Shown piece by piece: positions 1-8,580 of a stretch of 64,000 nucleotides of DNA. Positions within the stretch are counted from its first letter, which is position 1, and each line of letters starts with the position of its first letter. This stretch comes from JAAFIP01 sp043778205 (GTDB taxonomy: Bacteria > Pseudomonadota > Gammaproteobacteria > Burkholderiales > Burkholderiaceae_C). The notes beneath the pieces were generated by a model. The model did no database searches. It worked only from the letters and a program-made list of their open reading frames with translations, and was not told the origin of the DNA. A program made the position numbers and the translations under genes. The stretch is taken from contig JAYWGO010000058.1 of NCBI GenBank assembly GCA_043778205.1, positions 1 to 64,000 on the forward strand, written 5' to 3'.

Positions 1-66
1 CTACTTCAGCGTAGCGGCATCAAGGAGGAGCCCGCAGGGCGGGGGACAGCCGCGTAGCTGAAGTAG
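1..66. repeat. Inverted repeat at window edge
   Basis: The first ten bases (CTACTTCAGC) are the reverse complement of bases 57-66 (GCTGAAGTAG). They enclose a GC-rich centre with GCCCGCAGGGC. The left arm touches the window edge, so the stem may be longer. It lies downstream of the minus-strand hydrolase gene that ends at 107. No clear T-run follows on the minus strand, so a terminator role is unproven. Nothing else is recognised in 1-106. Confidence 0.45.
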
Positions 67-106
67 CACCGCCGACCTGATCCCGTACAAGACAAAAAAG
101 ACGCGC

Positions 107-925
107 TTAGATTCCAAATCCGCTGATCGCTGCATCCACCGCTGCCGCCGCTTCCAGCGGTTTCTCCATGGGAAAAAGATGCGTTCCGTCCAGCCAAGTC
201 ATGCGGCCTTGGGTGACTTTTTCAGTAAGTAGAGTGCCTACCGTTTTCATCTCTTTGGACTGCAAACCGCCCACAAAGGCCACGGGGCATTGCAGCGGGT
301 GTTGTTTGAGCAGGCGCTCGATGTTGTCAGGCAGGGTGTTGTAAATGTGCGTTTCTATCTGGCGGTCAAAGGCCAGGTGGCGCACTGTGGTGCCCTGCGA
401 GTTTGTCGCGTCGTGGGTGCCGTGGTCAATGTAGTCGCGCAGTACAGCATCGTCCCACAGGGCAAAAGCGCGTTTGCTTTTAAAGTGGTTGTAGGCAGCC
501 TCTGCGCTGGACCACATGTGTTTGCGGTGCTGGCTGACAGCCCCAGGTGATATGCGGCCAACCAGTTTGGTGGTCTTGATGGCACCCAGCGTGGTAGCGC
601 GCCAGCCGCCCAGCGCGGGTGCGTCTAGCAGCACCACACCGCGCACCAGGCTAGGGTGTTTGGCGGCGCACATCAGGCTCAAAATACCGCCCAGTGAATG
701 GCCTACCAAGTAGGCACTCTGGCCCGCATGGGCTACCTGGTGCTGCACAAAATCAGCCAGCTCTTGCACCACATGGGGCCAATTGTTGGTAACCGGGTAG
801 CGCGGGTTGTGGCCCAGTTTTTCGATGGCTTTTACGCTGTAACCGCGCTTTTTAAGCGAGGCCGTCATTGCGCCATAGGTGCTAGCCGGAAAGCTGTTGC
901 CGTGTGAGAAAACTAAAAGTGCCAT
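107..925 (-). CDS. Alpha/beta-fold hydrolase
   Basis: This 272-residue protein has the alpha/beta hydrolase layout. It starts with the strand and oxyanion segment LLVFSHGNSFPAS. The nucleophile elbow GHSLGG places the catalytic Ser at residue 77, and DGTHLFPMEKP places the likely catalytic His at about residue 249. No signal peptide is seen, so it should act in the cytoplasm on an unknown ester or amide. It is the last gene of a minus-strand run mutS, Anbu protease, hydrolase, 49 bp after the protease gene. Its start region is duplicated 23 bp upstream (see the tandem repeat at 917-955), so the start at 925 is preceded by a decoy ATG. Substrate specificity cannot be read from the sequence. 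Confidence 0.85.
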   Translation of the reverse strand: MALLVFSHGNSFPASTYGAMTASLKKRGYSVKAIEKLGHNPRYPVTNNWPHVVQELADFVQHQVAHAGQSAYLVGHSLGGILSLMCAAKHPSLVRGVVLLDAPALGGWRATTLGAIKTTKLVGRISPGAVSQHRKHMWSSAEAAYNHFKSKRAFALWDDAVLRDYIDHGTHDATNSQGTTVRHLAFDRQIETHIYNTLPDNIERLLKQHPLQCPVAFVGGLQSKEMKTVGTLLTEKVTQGRMTWLDGTHLFPMEKPLEAAAAVDAAISGFGI

Positions 926-955
926 GCGCTTTCTTAGGTAAGTGCCATGCGCTTT
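917..955. repeat. 16-bp tandem duplication at a start codon
   Basis: AAGTGCCATGCGCTTT occurs at 917-932 and again at 940-955, 23 bp apart. The first copy contains the start codon of the hydrolase gene (minus strand, 925). The second copy supplies an upstream ATG at 948 that opens a four-codon frame (Met-Ala-Leu-Thr-stop) ending at 934. The 23-bp step puts the decoy in a different frame from the gene. Confidence 0.8.
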
Positions 956-974
956 TTTGCAGCGCCATACAGCG

Positions 975-1799
975 TTATATCAACTTGTCTTGCGGCGTGT
1001 TGATCTTGCGCAAGGCGCTGCTGCGCACGGTGGGGGCTTTCAGCGGTGTGTCGGTTTGGCTGCCGTTCCATACCGGGTCGTCCAGGCTGTCAAACACTTG
1101 GCGCAGTTTTTGGCCCCAGGCGTTGCGCAGCATTTTCAGGTAGGGGTTGTTTTCTTCAATGCACACTATTTTGTCCGTGGCCAGCGCGCCCGCTTCGTAC
1201 ACCACCAGGTCCAGCGGCAGGCCTACCGACAGGTTAGATTTGAGGGTGGAGTCCATCGACACCAGCGCGCATTTGGCGGCTTCGTCCAGCGGGGTATCTG
1301 GCGTGATAACGCGGTCGAGCACGGGCTTGCCATATTTAGATTCGCCAATTTGAAAATACGGTGTCTCGGGGGTAGCCTCAATAAAGTTGCCTGCTGAATA
1401 CACCTGAAACAAGCGCATCGGTTCGTTGCCAATTTGGCCACCAAAAATCAGCGCTACGTTAAAGTCAACGCCTGATTTTTTCAGCGACTCTGCATCCCGC
1501 TCGTACACGTGGCGCACGGCAGAGCCCAAGATGCGGGCCGCATCAAACATGCTTTTGGCGTTCCAAATAGTGATGGATTCACCGGCATCGTCTTTGAGCT
1601 GCTCAACCTGCAAAATCTCACGCACCGACTGGCTGATGCTCAGGTTGCCTGCGGACAGCAGGGTCATAAAGCGGTCGCCAGGCTTCTCGTACACAATCAT
1701 TTTGCGAAAAGTGCTGATCTGGTCCAGGCCCGAGTTGGTGCGCGAGTCGGACAAAAAGACCAAGCCTGCTTTGAGTTTGATGGCGACACAATAGGTCAT
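975..1799 (-). CDS. Anbu-type proteasome-related peptidase
   Basis: This 274-residue protein begins MTYCVAIKLKAGLVFLSDSR. Removal of Met would expose Thr as the N-terminal nucleophile, as in proteasome beta subunits and HslV. The following LVFLSDSRTNSG and STFRKMIVYE segments fit the Anbu family (COG3484), an Ntn-hydrolase fold that assembles into rings. Anbu genes usually sit beside an ATP-grasp protein, an alpha-E protein and a transglutaminase-like protein; none is present here. Instead the gene follows mutS by 10 bp and precedes a hydrolase, which suggests cotranscription with mutS. No HslU-like unfoldase is nearby. The family call is good; its substrates are unknown. Confidence 0.85.
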   Translation of the reverse strand: MTYCVAIKLKAGLVFLSDSRTNSGLDQISTFRKMIVYEKPGDRFMTLLSAGNLSISQSVREILQVEQLKDDAGESITIWNAKSMFDAARILGSAVRHVYERDAESLKKSGVDFNVALIFGGQIGNEPMRLFQVYSAGNFIEATPETPYFQIGESKYGKPVLDRVITPDTPLDEAAKCALVSMDSTLKSNLSVGLPLDLVVYEAGALATDKIVCIEENNPYLKMLRNAWGQKLRQVFDSLDDPVWNGSQTDTPLKAPTVRSSALRKINTPQDKLI

Positions 1800-1809
1800 G
1801 GTGGTTCCG

Positions 1810-4446
1810 TTAGTTGGTTAGGGTTTTTGTAGGGCTAGACAATTTTTTCAGCTGGTACAGCACATCCAGCGCCTCGCGCGGGCTGAGCGCGTCGGGGTTA
1901 ATGTGGCCTAAGGCTGATTCTAGGGCGCTACCGGTTGCGGTGTCTGCCTCTTGTGCAGGCGGCGCTGCAAATAAATCAACCTGGGCTTGCGCGCTGCTTT
2001 GCTGCAGCTCTAGCGCCTCCAGCGCGTGGCGGGCGTGGTTGACCACCGCTGCAGGCACGCCCGCCAGCTTGGCCACCGCAATGCCGTAGCTGCGGCTGGC
2101 GGGGCCGGGCTCTAGGGTGTGCAAAAACACGATGTCGCGCCCGCTTTCTACGGCGCTCACATGCACGTTCACCGCGCCGTGGTGCTGCTGGGGGAACTCG
2201 GTCAGCTCAAAATAGTGGGTGGCAAACAGCGTAAACGCCTGCGATTTGTGCAAATGCGCCGCAATGCCGCTGGCCAGTGCCAAACCGTCAAAGGTGCTGG
2301 TGCCCCGGCCTATCTCGTCCATCAGCACCAGTGAATGGGGTGTAGCTGCATGCAAGATTTGCGCGGCTTCGGTCATCTCCAGCATGAAGGTAGACTGCGC
2401 GTTGGCAAGGTCGTCTGCTGCGCCAATGCGGGTGTGGATAGCATCGATAGGCCCCAAGCGGCAGGCCGTAGCGGGCACATACGAGCCCACAGAGGCCAGC
2501 AGCGTGATGATGGCCACCTGGCGCATGTAGGTAGACTTTCCGCCCATGTTAGGCCCGGTGATAACCTGCATGCGGGTTTTGGCATTAAAAGCCGTGTCGT
2601 TGGCAATGAAGGCACCGGCAGACAGCTCGGCCAGGCGCGCCTCTACCACGGGGTGGCGGCCCCCGGTGATGTCGATGCACGGCTCTTTGGTAAAGCTAGG
2701 CGCGCACCAGCCCAGGGTGAGCGAGCGCTCTGCCAGCGCGCACAGTGCGTCCAGCGTGGCCACAGCCTGCGCGCACTGGGACAAAGCCGGTACGAAGCTT
2801 TGCAACTGGTCTAGCAATTGCTCGTACAAAAACTTCTCGCGGGCCAGCGCGCGCTCTTGCGCGCTCAGGGCTTTGTCTTCAAAGGCTTTGAGCTCGGGGG
2901 TGATAAAGCGCTCGGCGTTTTTCAGGGTTTGGCGGCGGCGGTAGTCGTCCGGCACTTTGCTGGCCTGGCCTTGCGACACTTCAATGTAAAAACCATGCAC
3001 TTTGTTAAATTGCACACGCAGGGTGGCAATGCCGGTACGGGCTTTTTCTCGCACTTCCAGGTCCAGCAAAAATGCGTCGCAGGTGCTTTCGATATTGCGC
3101 AGCGCGTCCAGGTCGGCATCAAACCCATCGGCCATCACACCGCCGTCGCGCACCAAAGCAGCAGGCTCGGGTGCCAAGGCGCTGTGCAGCAATTGCGCGC
3201 AGCCCTCAGGCGGCTTTAGAAGGCTAAATTTAGCAGCTAAATCGCCCTCTGACCCAAGGAAATGCTGCACAAGCAGCTCACATTTTAATAGTGTAAGCTG
3301 CAGCGCCACCAGCTCGCGCGGGCGCACCTGGCGCAGTGCAATGCGGGCGGTAATGCGTTCAATATCGGTCATGCCTTTGAGCTGCGCACGCAGCGGTTGG
3401 GCATGGCCCTGCCTGAGCGCAGCGATGGTGTGCAAGCGGCTGGTGGCCACGCTGCGCTCGCGCAGCGGCGACAGCAGCCAGCTTTTGAGAGCGCGGCTGC
3501 CCATGCCGGTTTGGCAGGTGTCCAGCAGCGAGAAAAGCGTGGGCGTGTCTTCACCGCGCAGGGTGACGGTGAGCTCTAGGTTGCGCCGCGTGGTCAGGGG
3601 CAGGTCAATCAGGTCGTCTGCACGCTGCAGCCGCACGCTGCGCACATGGGGCAGTGCCTTGCCTTGCGTGTGCTCTGCATAGGCTAGCAGGGCCGAGGCG
3701 GCTGCATGGGCGTGCATGGCCTCATCTGCGCTAAAGGCCTGCAGGCTGGCCACCTGCAGTTGCGCGCACAGCTTGGTGTTGCCCAGGCTGCTGTCAAACT
3801 GAAAAGCCGGGCGGACGGTGAGTGGGATGCTGCTGACAAACTTCAGCGCTTTAATTTGCTGTTCAAACGCAGGCGTTACGTCGCCGCTGTAGAGCAGCTC
3901 GCTGGGCGCAATGCGGGCCACCCAGTGGGCCAGGTCGCCTTGGCTGCATTGGGCCAAGCCAATCTCACTTTGCGTAACGGCCAGCCACGCCAGACCTAGC
4001 TGGTTGCGCGGGGCTTGGTGCACGGCCAGCAGCACAGATTCGGTTTTGTCGCTGAGCAGTTCGGTGTCGGTGAGGGTGCCGGGGGTGACTACGCGCATCA
4101 CTTTGCGTTGCATTGGACCCTTCGGGGTACGACCCTCGGGCAGGCCTTTGCCGTCACCCACCTCGCCCACTTGCTCGCAAATAGCCACCGACTCACCCAG
4201 CTTAATCAGGCGTGCAAGGTAAGTTTCCAGGGAATGAAACGGCACACCGGCCATCACCACCGGTTGCCCACCCGACTGGCCGCGCTGGGTCAGGGTGATG
4301 TTCAGCAGGCGCGCGGCTTTTTCGGCATCGGCATAAAAGACCTCGTAAAAGTCGCCCATGCGGTAGAACAGCAGCGTGTCTGGGAAGTCTTTTTTCAGGC
4401 CCCAGTACTGGGCCATCATGGGTGTATGAGCGGGTTCTAGTGCCAT
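1810..4446 (-). CDS. mutS: DNA mismatch repair ATPase MutS
   Basis: MutS recognises mispairs and small loops and recruits MutL. The 878-residue protein shows the mismatch-contacting GDFYEVF segment near residue 30. The C-terminal ABC-type ATPase has Walker A GPNMGGKST near residue 630, followed by LMDEIGRGTSTFDG and FATHYFELTE. The length is slightly above the usual 850-860. Part of the excess is a segment at about residues 385-400 (ELLVQHFLGSEGD) that is encoded by a copy of the dispersed repeat of this window, within the lever/core region between mismatch and ATPase domains. The Anbu gene follows after 10 bp, and suhB lies 29 bp upstream in the same direction. Confidence 0.97.
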   Translation of the reverse strand: MALEPAHTPMMAQYWGLKKDFPDTLLFYRMGDFYEVFYADAEKAARLLNITLTQRGQSGGQPVVMAGVPFHSLETYLARLIKLGESVAICEQVGEVGDGKGLPEGRTPKGPMQRKVMRVVTPGTLTDTELLSDKTESVLLAVHQAPRNQLGLAWLAVTQSEIGLAQCSQGDLAHWVARIAPSELLYSGDVTPAFEQQIKALKFVSSIPLTVRPAFQFDSSLGNTKLCAQLQVASLQAFSADEAMHAHAAASALLAYAEHTQGKALPHVRSVRLQRADDLIDLPLTTRRNLELTVTLRGEDTPTLFSLLDTCQTGMGSRALKSWLLSPLRERSVATSRLHTIAALRQGHAQPLRAQLKGMTDIERITARIALRQVRPRELVALQLTLLKCELLVQHFLGSEGDLAAKFSLLKPPEGCAQLLHSALAPEPAALVRDGGVMADGFDADLDALRNIESTCDAFLLDLEVREKARTGIATLRVQFNKVHGFYIEVSQGQASKVPDDYRRRQTLKNAERFITPELKAFEDKALSAQERALAREKFLYEQLLDQLQSFVPALSQCAQAVATLDALCALAERSLTLGWCAPSFTKEPCIDITGGRHPVVEARLAELSAGAFIANDTAFNAKTRMQVITGPNMGGKSTYMRQVAIITLLASVGSYVPATACRLGPIDAIHTRIGAADDLANAQSTFMLEMTEAAQILHAATPHSLVLMDEIGRGTSTFDGLALASGIAAHLHKSQAFTLFATHYFELTEFPQQHHGAVNVHVSAVESGRDIVFLHTLEPGPASRSYGIAVAKLAGVPAAVVNHARHALEALELQQSSAQAQVDLFAAPPAQEADTATGSALESALGHINPDALSPREALDVLYQLKKLSSPTKTLTN
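3234..3290 (-). repeat. Dispersed palindromic repeat, copy 1 (inside mutS)
   Basis: Read on the minus strand, this copy carries AGCTGCTTGTGCAGCATTTC followed by CTTGGGTCAGAGGGCGAT. It lies wholly inside mutS in the sense orientation and is translated as ELLVQHFLGSEGD without breaking the frame. Compared with the intergenic copies, the core is intact but the flanks have drifted. Confidence 0.85.
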
Positions 4447-4475
4447 AAACTAAACGCGCGCAGTCACTGGCATCA

Positions 4476-5378
4476 TTACAAAACAACTTGCTGCACTGTC
4501 TCGCTAAAGTCGGGGCCTTGGTCACCGCGCAGGGTGACTGTTTGGCGCAGTGCGGCTTTTTCACCGGCGCTGGCAAATTTGCTGTACTTGCCCAGCACAG
4601 TAACCAGCTGGCCGTAAATGCGCGGGTTGCCGGCCATGCATTCTTGCTGGTCTAAAAAGTCGGCCTCACCGGTAAAGTTGCCCACCAAACCGCCCGCTTC
4701 TTGCACCAGCAGCGAGCCAGCGGCCACGTCCCAGGCTTGCAGGCCGGTCTCAAAAAACGCATCGCTAAAACCTGCTGCTACGTAGGCTAAGTCGAGCGCG
4801 GCCGCGCCGGGGCGGCGCATGGCTGCGGTCAGCTTCATCACATCGCTGAACATGGCCATGTATTTGGGCATGTCGTCGCCAGGGCGAAACGGGAAACCGG
4901 TGGACACCAAGCAGTCTTTCATGTGGGTGCGCTTAGACACCCGCATGCGCCGGTCGTTGTGGTAGGCACCGCGCCCCTTGGTGGCGGTAAACATGTCGTT
5001 GCGGGTGGGGTCGTACACCACGGCTTGCTCTACTTTGCCTTTAACGGCCAGCGCAATACTGACGCAGTACACCGGAAAGCCGTGGATAAAGTTGGTGGTG
5101 CCGTCCAGCGGGTCAATGATCCAAACACACTCGGAGTCTTTGGCGCCATGCTCACGGCCTGACTCTTCAGCCCAAATGCCGTGGCCTGGGTAGGCGGTGA
5201 GCAAGGTTTCGATGATGGCGGCTTCGGCGGCTTGGTCTACCTCGGTGACAAAGTCGTTGATTTGCTTTTGGGCAATGCGAACAGACTCGATGTCCAGTGC
5301 GGCGCGGTTGATGATGGCGCCTGCGGCGCGAGCGGCGCTCACAGCCACGTTAAGCATGGGGTGCAGATTGCTGGACAT
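4476..5378 (-). CDS. suhB: Inositol-1-monophosphatase family protein SuhB
   Basis: The family comprises Mg-dependent, Li-sensitive phosphomonoesterases; the SuhB branch also assists rRNA transcription antitermination. Metal-site motifs are present: WAEESGRE near residue 68, IDPLDGTTNFIHG near residue 90, and WDVAAGSLLVQEAGG near residue 210. The open frame runs upstream to 5483, but the family N-terminus HPMLNVAVSAARAAGAIINR supports the start at 5378, giving 300 residues. No strong ribosome site is visible. The gene is transcribed toward mutS with a 29-bp gap. The C-terminal 40 residues are rather variable. Confidence 0.92.
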   Translation of the reverse strand: MSSNLHPMLNVAVSAARAAGAIINRAALDIESVRIAQKQINDFVTEVDQAAEAAIIETLLTAYPGHGIWAEESGREHGAKDSECVWIIDPLDGTTNFIHGFPVYCVSIALAVKGKVEQAVVYDPTRNDMFTATKGRGAYHNDRRMRVSKRTHMKDCLVSTGFPFRPGDDMPKYMAMFSDVMKLTAAMRRPGAAALDLAYVAAGFSDAFFETGLQAWDVAAGSLLVQEAGGLVGNFTGEADFLDQQECMAGNPRIYGQLVTVLGKYSKFASAGEKAALRQTVTLRGDQGPDFSETVQQVVL

Positions 5379-5711
5379 AAATGGTGTGGGGGAAGAGCAA
5401 ATGGGGGTGCTAGCGCGATGGCTGGCAGCGTGTACCCATTTTCCCATGAAATTTCTCAGCAAAAATAAGTTCGCAGCCTTCAAACCCGTTTTAGCCTGTG
5501 TTTATCTTTTTAAAGTAAGGAAAACGCTTACTTTCATCAATAAAATCAAGCATTTATCTCGTCTACTTGCTTTATTGTCGCCAAATAGCAAGGGTAATTA
5601 CTAGTATGTAACAGTAATTTGAGATATCTTGCGCAAGTGATTGATATTGCATAATTTTCTGACTGTGTATACACTTCAAAGTCATCTGAAACCCGTGTTG
5701 GAGCGTTCAAG
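5379..5711. promoter_or_regulatory. Divergent AT-rich intergenic region with 8-bp inverted repeat
   Basis: This 333-bp gap separates the divergent suhB and pbpG genes and should hold both promoters. A perfect inverted repeat AAAGTAAG (5512-5519) / CTTACTTT (5527-5534) with a 7-base spacer lies between them and could be an operator. Nearer pbpG, the stretch 5629-5655 has TTGCGC and CATAAT about 15 bases apart, a weak candidate promoter. No gene is seen. Confidence 0.4.
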
Positions 5712-7016
5712 ATGGCTGTATCTAAAGGATGTGTTTTGAATCCGTTGTTGAATATCGTCGCTAAATGTATCTGTGTGCTGGGCCTGGCAACGGCTTTGGC
5801 TGCAGTAACTGCGCAGGCCGCAGCAGTAAAACCCGTGGCTAAAAAGCCTGCTGCCGCAGCCAAAGCGGCGGGTAAATCTGCCGGCAAGAAACCCGCGCTG
5901 GCAGCTAAGCAGCGCGGCGCATCAAAGCTGTCTGCCAAGGCCTCTGCCAAGGCTTCCACCAAGGTACCCGCAAGCGGCAAACTGGCCAGTGGCAAAGTGC
6001 AGCGCACCACCGTCCAACCCGTGCGTGGGCAAAAAACTATTTTTGCGAAAGTGCGGGGCCAGCGTGGCTTGGTACAGCGGGAAGTACAGCGCGTTGTGGT
6101 TCGCGGTAAAAACGGCAAACGCATAGTAGTGATGCGGCCAGTGCGTGCATCACGCGCTATTGTGCTGGTAGCAGCCGTACCGCCTAAGCCCTCGTTTGGC
6201 CAGCTGGCAGGCCTGCATGGCATGCAAGACGAGCTAGACCTCAAATCCAGCGTGGCCTTGGTGATTGACCAAGACACACGTGAAGTACTCTTCAGTAAAA
6301 ACGACGCTGCAGTGCTGCCAATAGCATCGCTTACCAAGCTGATGACCGGCGTGGTAGTGAGCGAAGCGCGCCTCGACATGAACGAGCTGATTGCGATTAC
6401 CCAAGACGATGTAGACACTGAAAAAGGCAGCCGTTCCCGCCTGGGTGTTGGCACCGAGCTGCCCCGTGGTGAGCTGATGCTGCTGGCCCTGATGAGCAGC
6501 GAAAACCGCGCCGCCCACGCGCTGGGCCGCACCTACCCCGGCGGCATGGCCAAGTTTGTGCAGCAAATGAACGCCAAGGCAGCCCAACTGGGCATGCTGG
6601 GCACCCGCTATGTAGAGCCAACAGGTTTGTCTAGCAACAACCAAAGCAGCGCCCAAGACCTGGCCTTGCTGGTGGGCTACGCTTCAAACAACAGCCAACT
6701 GCGCCAGTTGTCCACGGCACCAGACCACCAAATTGCGATTGGCGAAAAAACCCTTAATTTTGTCAATACCAACCGCCTTATCCGCAACCCCGAATGGGAG
6801 ATTGGCCTGCAAAAAACGGGCTACATTTCTGAGGCTGGCCAGTGCCTGGTGATGCAAGCCAAAATTGCAGGCCGTAAATTGATCATGGTGTTTTTAGACT
6901 CCGCAGGCAAGCTCAGCCGCCTAGGCGATGCAGAGCGTGTGCGCAAGTGGGTTGAGAACAAAAGCTTGGCAGCGCCAGTACCTGTTAGCGTGCTGACCAA
7001 GCCCTTACCAGGTTAG
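5712..7016 (+). CDS. pbpG: D-alanyl-D-alanine endopeptidase (PBP7 type, S11 family)
   Basis: A periplasmic serine peptidase that cleaves D-Ala cross-links in peptidoglycan. The three active-site motifs of the penicillin-binding fold are present: SLTK at about residues 207-210, SSEN near 262, and KTG near 368. The N-terminus has a basic start and a hydrophobic stretch ending at AQA near residue 35, a likely signal peptide. Residues 36 to about 150 are very rich in Lys, Ala and Arg (AAVKPVAKKPAAAAKAAGK and following), which makes the protein 434 residues against about 310 for E. coli PBP7. The catalytic domain starts near residue 155. The basic linker may bind anionic wall polymers; that is inference. 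Confidence 0.9.
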   Translation: MAVSKGCVLNPLLNIVAKCICVLGLATALAAVTAQAAAVKPVAKKPAAAAKAAGKSAGKKPALAAKQRGASKLSAKASAKASTKVPASGKLASGKVQRTTVQPVRGQKTIFAKVRGQRGLVQREVQRVVVRGKNGKRIVVMRPVRASRAIVLVAAVPPKPSFGQLAGLHGMQDELDLKSSVALVIDQDTREVLFSKNDAAVLPIASLTKLMTGVVVSEARLDMNELIAITQDDVDTEKGSRSRLGVGTELPRGELMLLALMSSENRAAHALGRTYPGGMAKFVQQMNAKAAQLGMLGTRYVEPTGLSSNNQSSAQDLALLVGYASNNSQLRQLSTAPDHQIAIGEKTLNFVNTNRLIRNPEWEIGLQKTGYISEAGQCLVMQAKIAGRKLIMVFLDSAGKLSRLGDAERVRKWVENKSLAAPVPVSVLTKPLPG

Positions 7017-7065
7017 TGATAAACAGGCTGTGATTATCGGCTGGTTTGTGCGCAGCATACTGCAC

Positions 7066-7086
7066 AGGGCCTTAGGGCCCTTTTTT
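7066..7086 (+). terminator. Rho-independent terminator after pbpG
   Basis: The stem AGGGCC (7066-7071) / GGCCCT (7076-7081) with a four-base loop TTAG is followed by a run of T ending at 7086. It lies 50 bp after the pbpG stop codon. Confidence 0.8.
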
Positions 7087-7100
7087 AATGCTAAATAGGC

Positions 7101-7144
7101 CTCTCGCCCAAGGAAATGCTGCACAGGCAGCTATCATTAGTATA
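7101..7144 (-). repeat. Dispersed palindromic repeat, copy 2
   Basis: The plus strand reads GCCCAAGGAAATGCTGCACA and then GGCAGCTATCATTAGTATAG. It lies directly after the pbpG terminator, between the converging pbpG and lacI-type genes. Confidence 0.85.
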
Positions 7145-7186
7145 GTGGGCTGCACTGCTAAGCACGCGCCCAGTGTGCACACGCAT

Positions 7187-8215
7187 TTAGTCTGCATGGG
7201 GCAGCACACTGTTCCTGATCACTAAATTCGCCCCCACCAGTATTTTCACGGCGGCTTGCTTTTCATCAGAGGCAATCATCTCATCTAAAAGTCGGATGGC
7301 AAAGTAGCCAATTTTTTGTTTAGACACATCCACCGTGGTCAGCGCAGGCTCCATGGTCGCGCTCATCGGCAGGTTGTCAAAACCGATGATAGACAGGTCT
7401 TGCGGAATGCGCACATTGAACTCCCGCAGCGCTTTGATACAGCCGTAGGTGATGATGTCGTTGGTGCAAAAATAACCCTCGGGCACGGCCAAGCCATTTT
7501 TAAGTTTGCCCAGCATATCTTGGTAAGCGCCCTCGTAGGTAGAGTCAACCGTAACAATGTCTTTAGGGCTAAAACCCAAACCAAACGCTTTCATACCCTC
7601 GATAAAAGCCTCTTTGCGGAGATGGAAATTAACCGTTTCTACATTGCTGGCAATAAAACCAATGTGCTTGAAACCCCGTTTGACAAAGTAGGCGATGATT
7701 TTGTACACCGCGTCTTTGTTGTTCATGTTGACAAAGTTGCAGTCCAGAACATCAAAGAAGGAGTCAATGACCACCAGCGGGATAGTGAGGGCCTGGAAAA
7801 GCGCGATGTCTTTCTCGGTCAGCTCGGTGCCTAAAACCACCACCCCATCGATGCTGGCCCCGTTGAGTGTGGCAATGACATTTTCAATCGGCTCGCCCTC
7901 GAAGCTGACAATTTCTAGCTGGTAGCCTGCCGCACTGGCCTGGCGCGACATGCCGTCGATATAGTCAGAAATGAATGTGCTGTGGTCGCGGTTAACGGTG
8001 TGCCCGTGCTTGGCAATTTTTAAAAATCGCAGTGTGCCGGTCGGACCCGTCTTGGCCTTGCGCGGGCTGCGGTGCACATAGTCCAGGGCCAAGGCCGCGC
8101 TCATCACGCGCGCGCGTGTTTCCTCAGAAATTCCCGATTTGCCGTTCATCACCAGCGACACGGTGGCGGCGGAGACTTGGGCCAATTGGGCTACGCCTTT
8201 GACAGTAGATGCCAT
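7187..8215 (-). CDS. LacI-family transcriptional regulator
   Basis: This 342-residue protein has the LacI architecture. The N-terminal helix-turn-helix and hinge (VKGVAQLAQVSAATVSLVMNG, residues 5-25) are followed by a periplasmic-binding-protein-like sugar domain from about residue 60, with GVVVLGTELTE, HIGFIASN and LSIIGFDNLP. It is divergent from the importer/kinase operon starting at 8581. Two near-identical TAAAYGTTTACTAAAA sites in the intervening region are its probable operators, one near its own start (autoregulation) and one near the transporter start. The ligand is presumably the sugar, or its phosphate, handled by that operon. Confidence 0.93.
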   Translation of the reverse strand: MASTVKGVAQLAQVSAATVSLVMNGKSGISEETRARVMSAALALDYVHRSPRKAKTGPTGTLRFLKIAKHGHTVNRDHSTFISDYIDGMSRQASAAGYQLEIVSFEGEPIENVIATLNGASIDGVVVLGTELTEKDIALFQALTIPLVVIDSFFDVLDCNFVNMNNKDAVYKIIAYFVKRGFKHIGFIASNVETVNFHLRKEAFIEGMKAFGLGFSPKDIVTVDSTYEGAYQDMLGKLKNGLAVPEGYFCTNDIITYGCIKALREFNVRIPQDLSIIGFDNLPMSATMEPALTTVDVSKQKIGYFAIRLLDEMIASDEKQAAVKILVGANLVIRNSVLPHAD

Positions 8216-8580
8216 ATTTTTTATTCCTTTGCGTTCGCTCTTTGCATCTTACGGGGCTACATTTTGGCAATTTTAGGGTCAATTAAATGTTTACTAAAAC
8301 TTTTAATTGAATTTAGCTGTAACACGCACAGCGCAGTACAAGGGTTTCAAAAGCAATTTATGTGGATTCAATTGGTAACAATCAGAATTATTTTTAATGC
8401 AGTCGTCTGATTAATTAAATAAATGCGGGTTTTCACGGGTTACTATGTACAGCAAGAGGTCTAAAGTTGAGCATTAAAGTAAATAAATCATTAAACGTTT
8501 ACTAAAATACTGAGCCAATTTAATTGGAAACCCTTATTTTCAGTCTTATTTGAACCACGCAGCCTGCATTAAAACCACCC
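8216..8580. promoter_or_regulatory. LacI-type divergent control region with paired operators
   Basis: This 365-bp AT-rich gap contains no gene. TAAATGTTTACTAAAA begins at 8284 and TAAACGTTTACTAAAA begins at 8492. The second includes the perfect 10-bp palindrome TAAACGTTTA with the central CG typical of LacI-family operators. The centres are 208 bp apart, close to 20 helical turns, which would suit looping. A further perfect palindrome, CCAATTTAATTGG, lies at 8515-8527. The promoter elements themselves are not clear, and the transporter ATG at 8581 has no obvious Shine-Dalgarno site. Confidence 0.65.

Noticed and set aside
5546..6532. Minus-strand frame of 328 codons opposite pbpG
   Set aside because: It is a Ser/Ala/Arg-rich reverse reading of the basic linker and catalytic domain of PBP7, with no family features.
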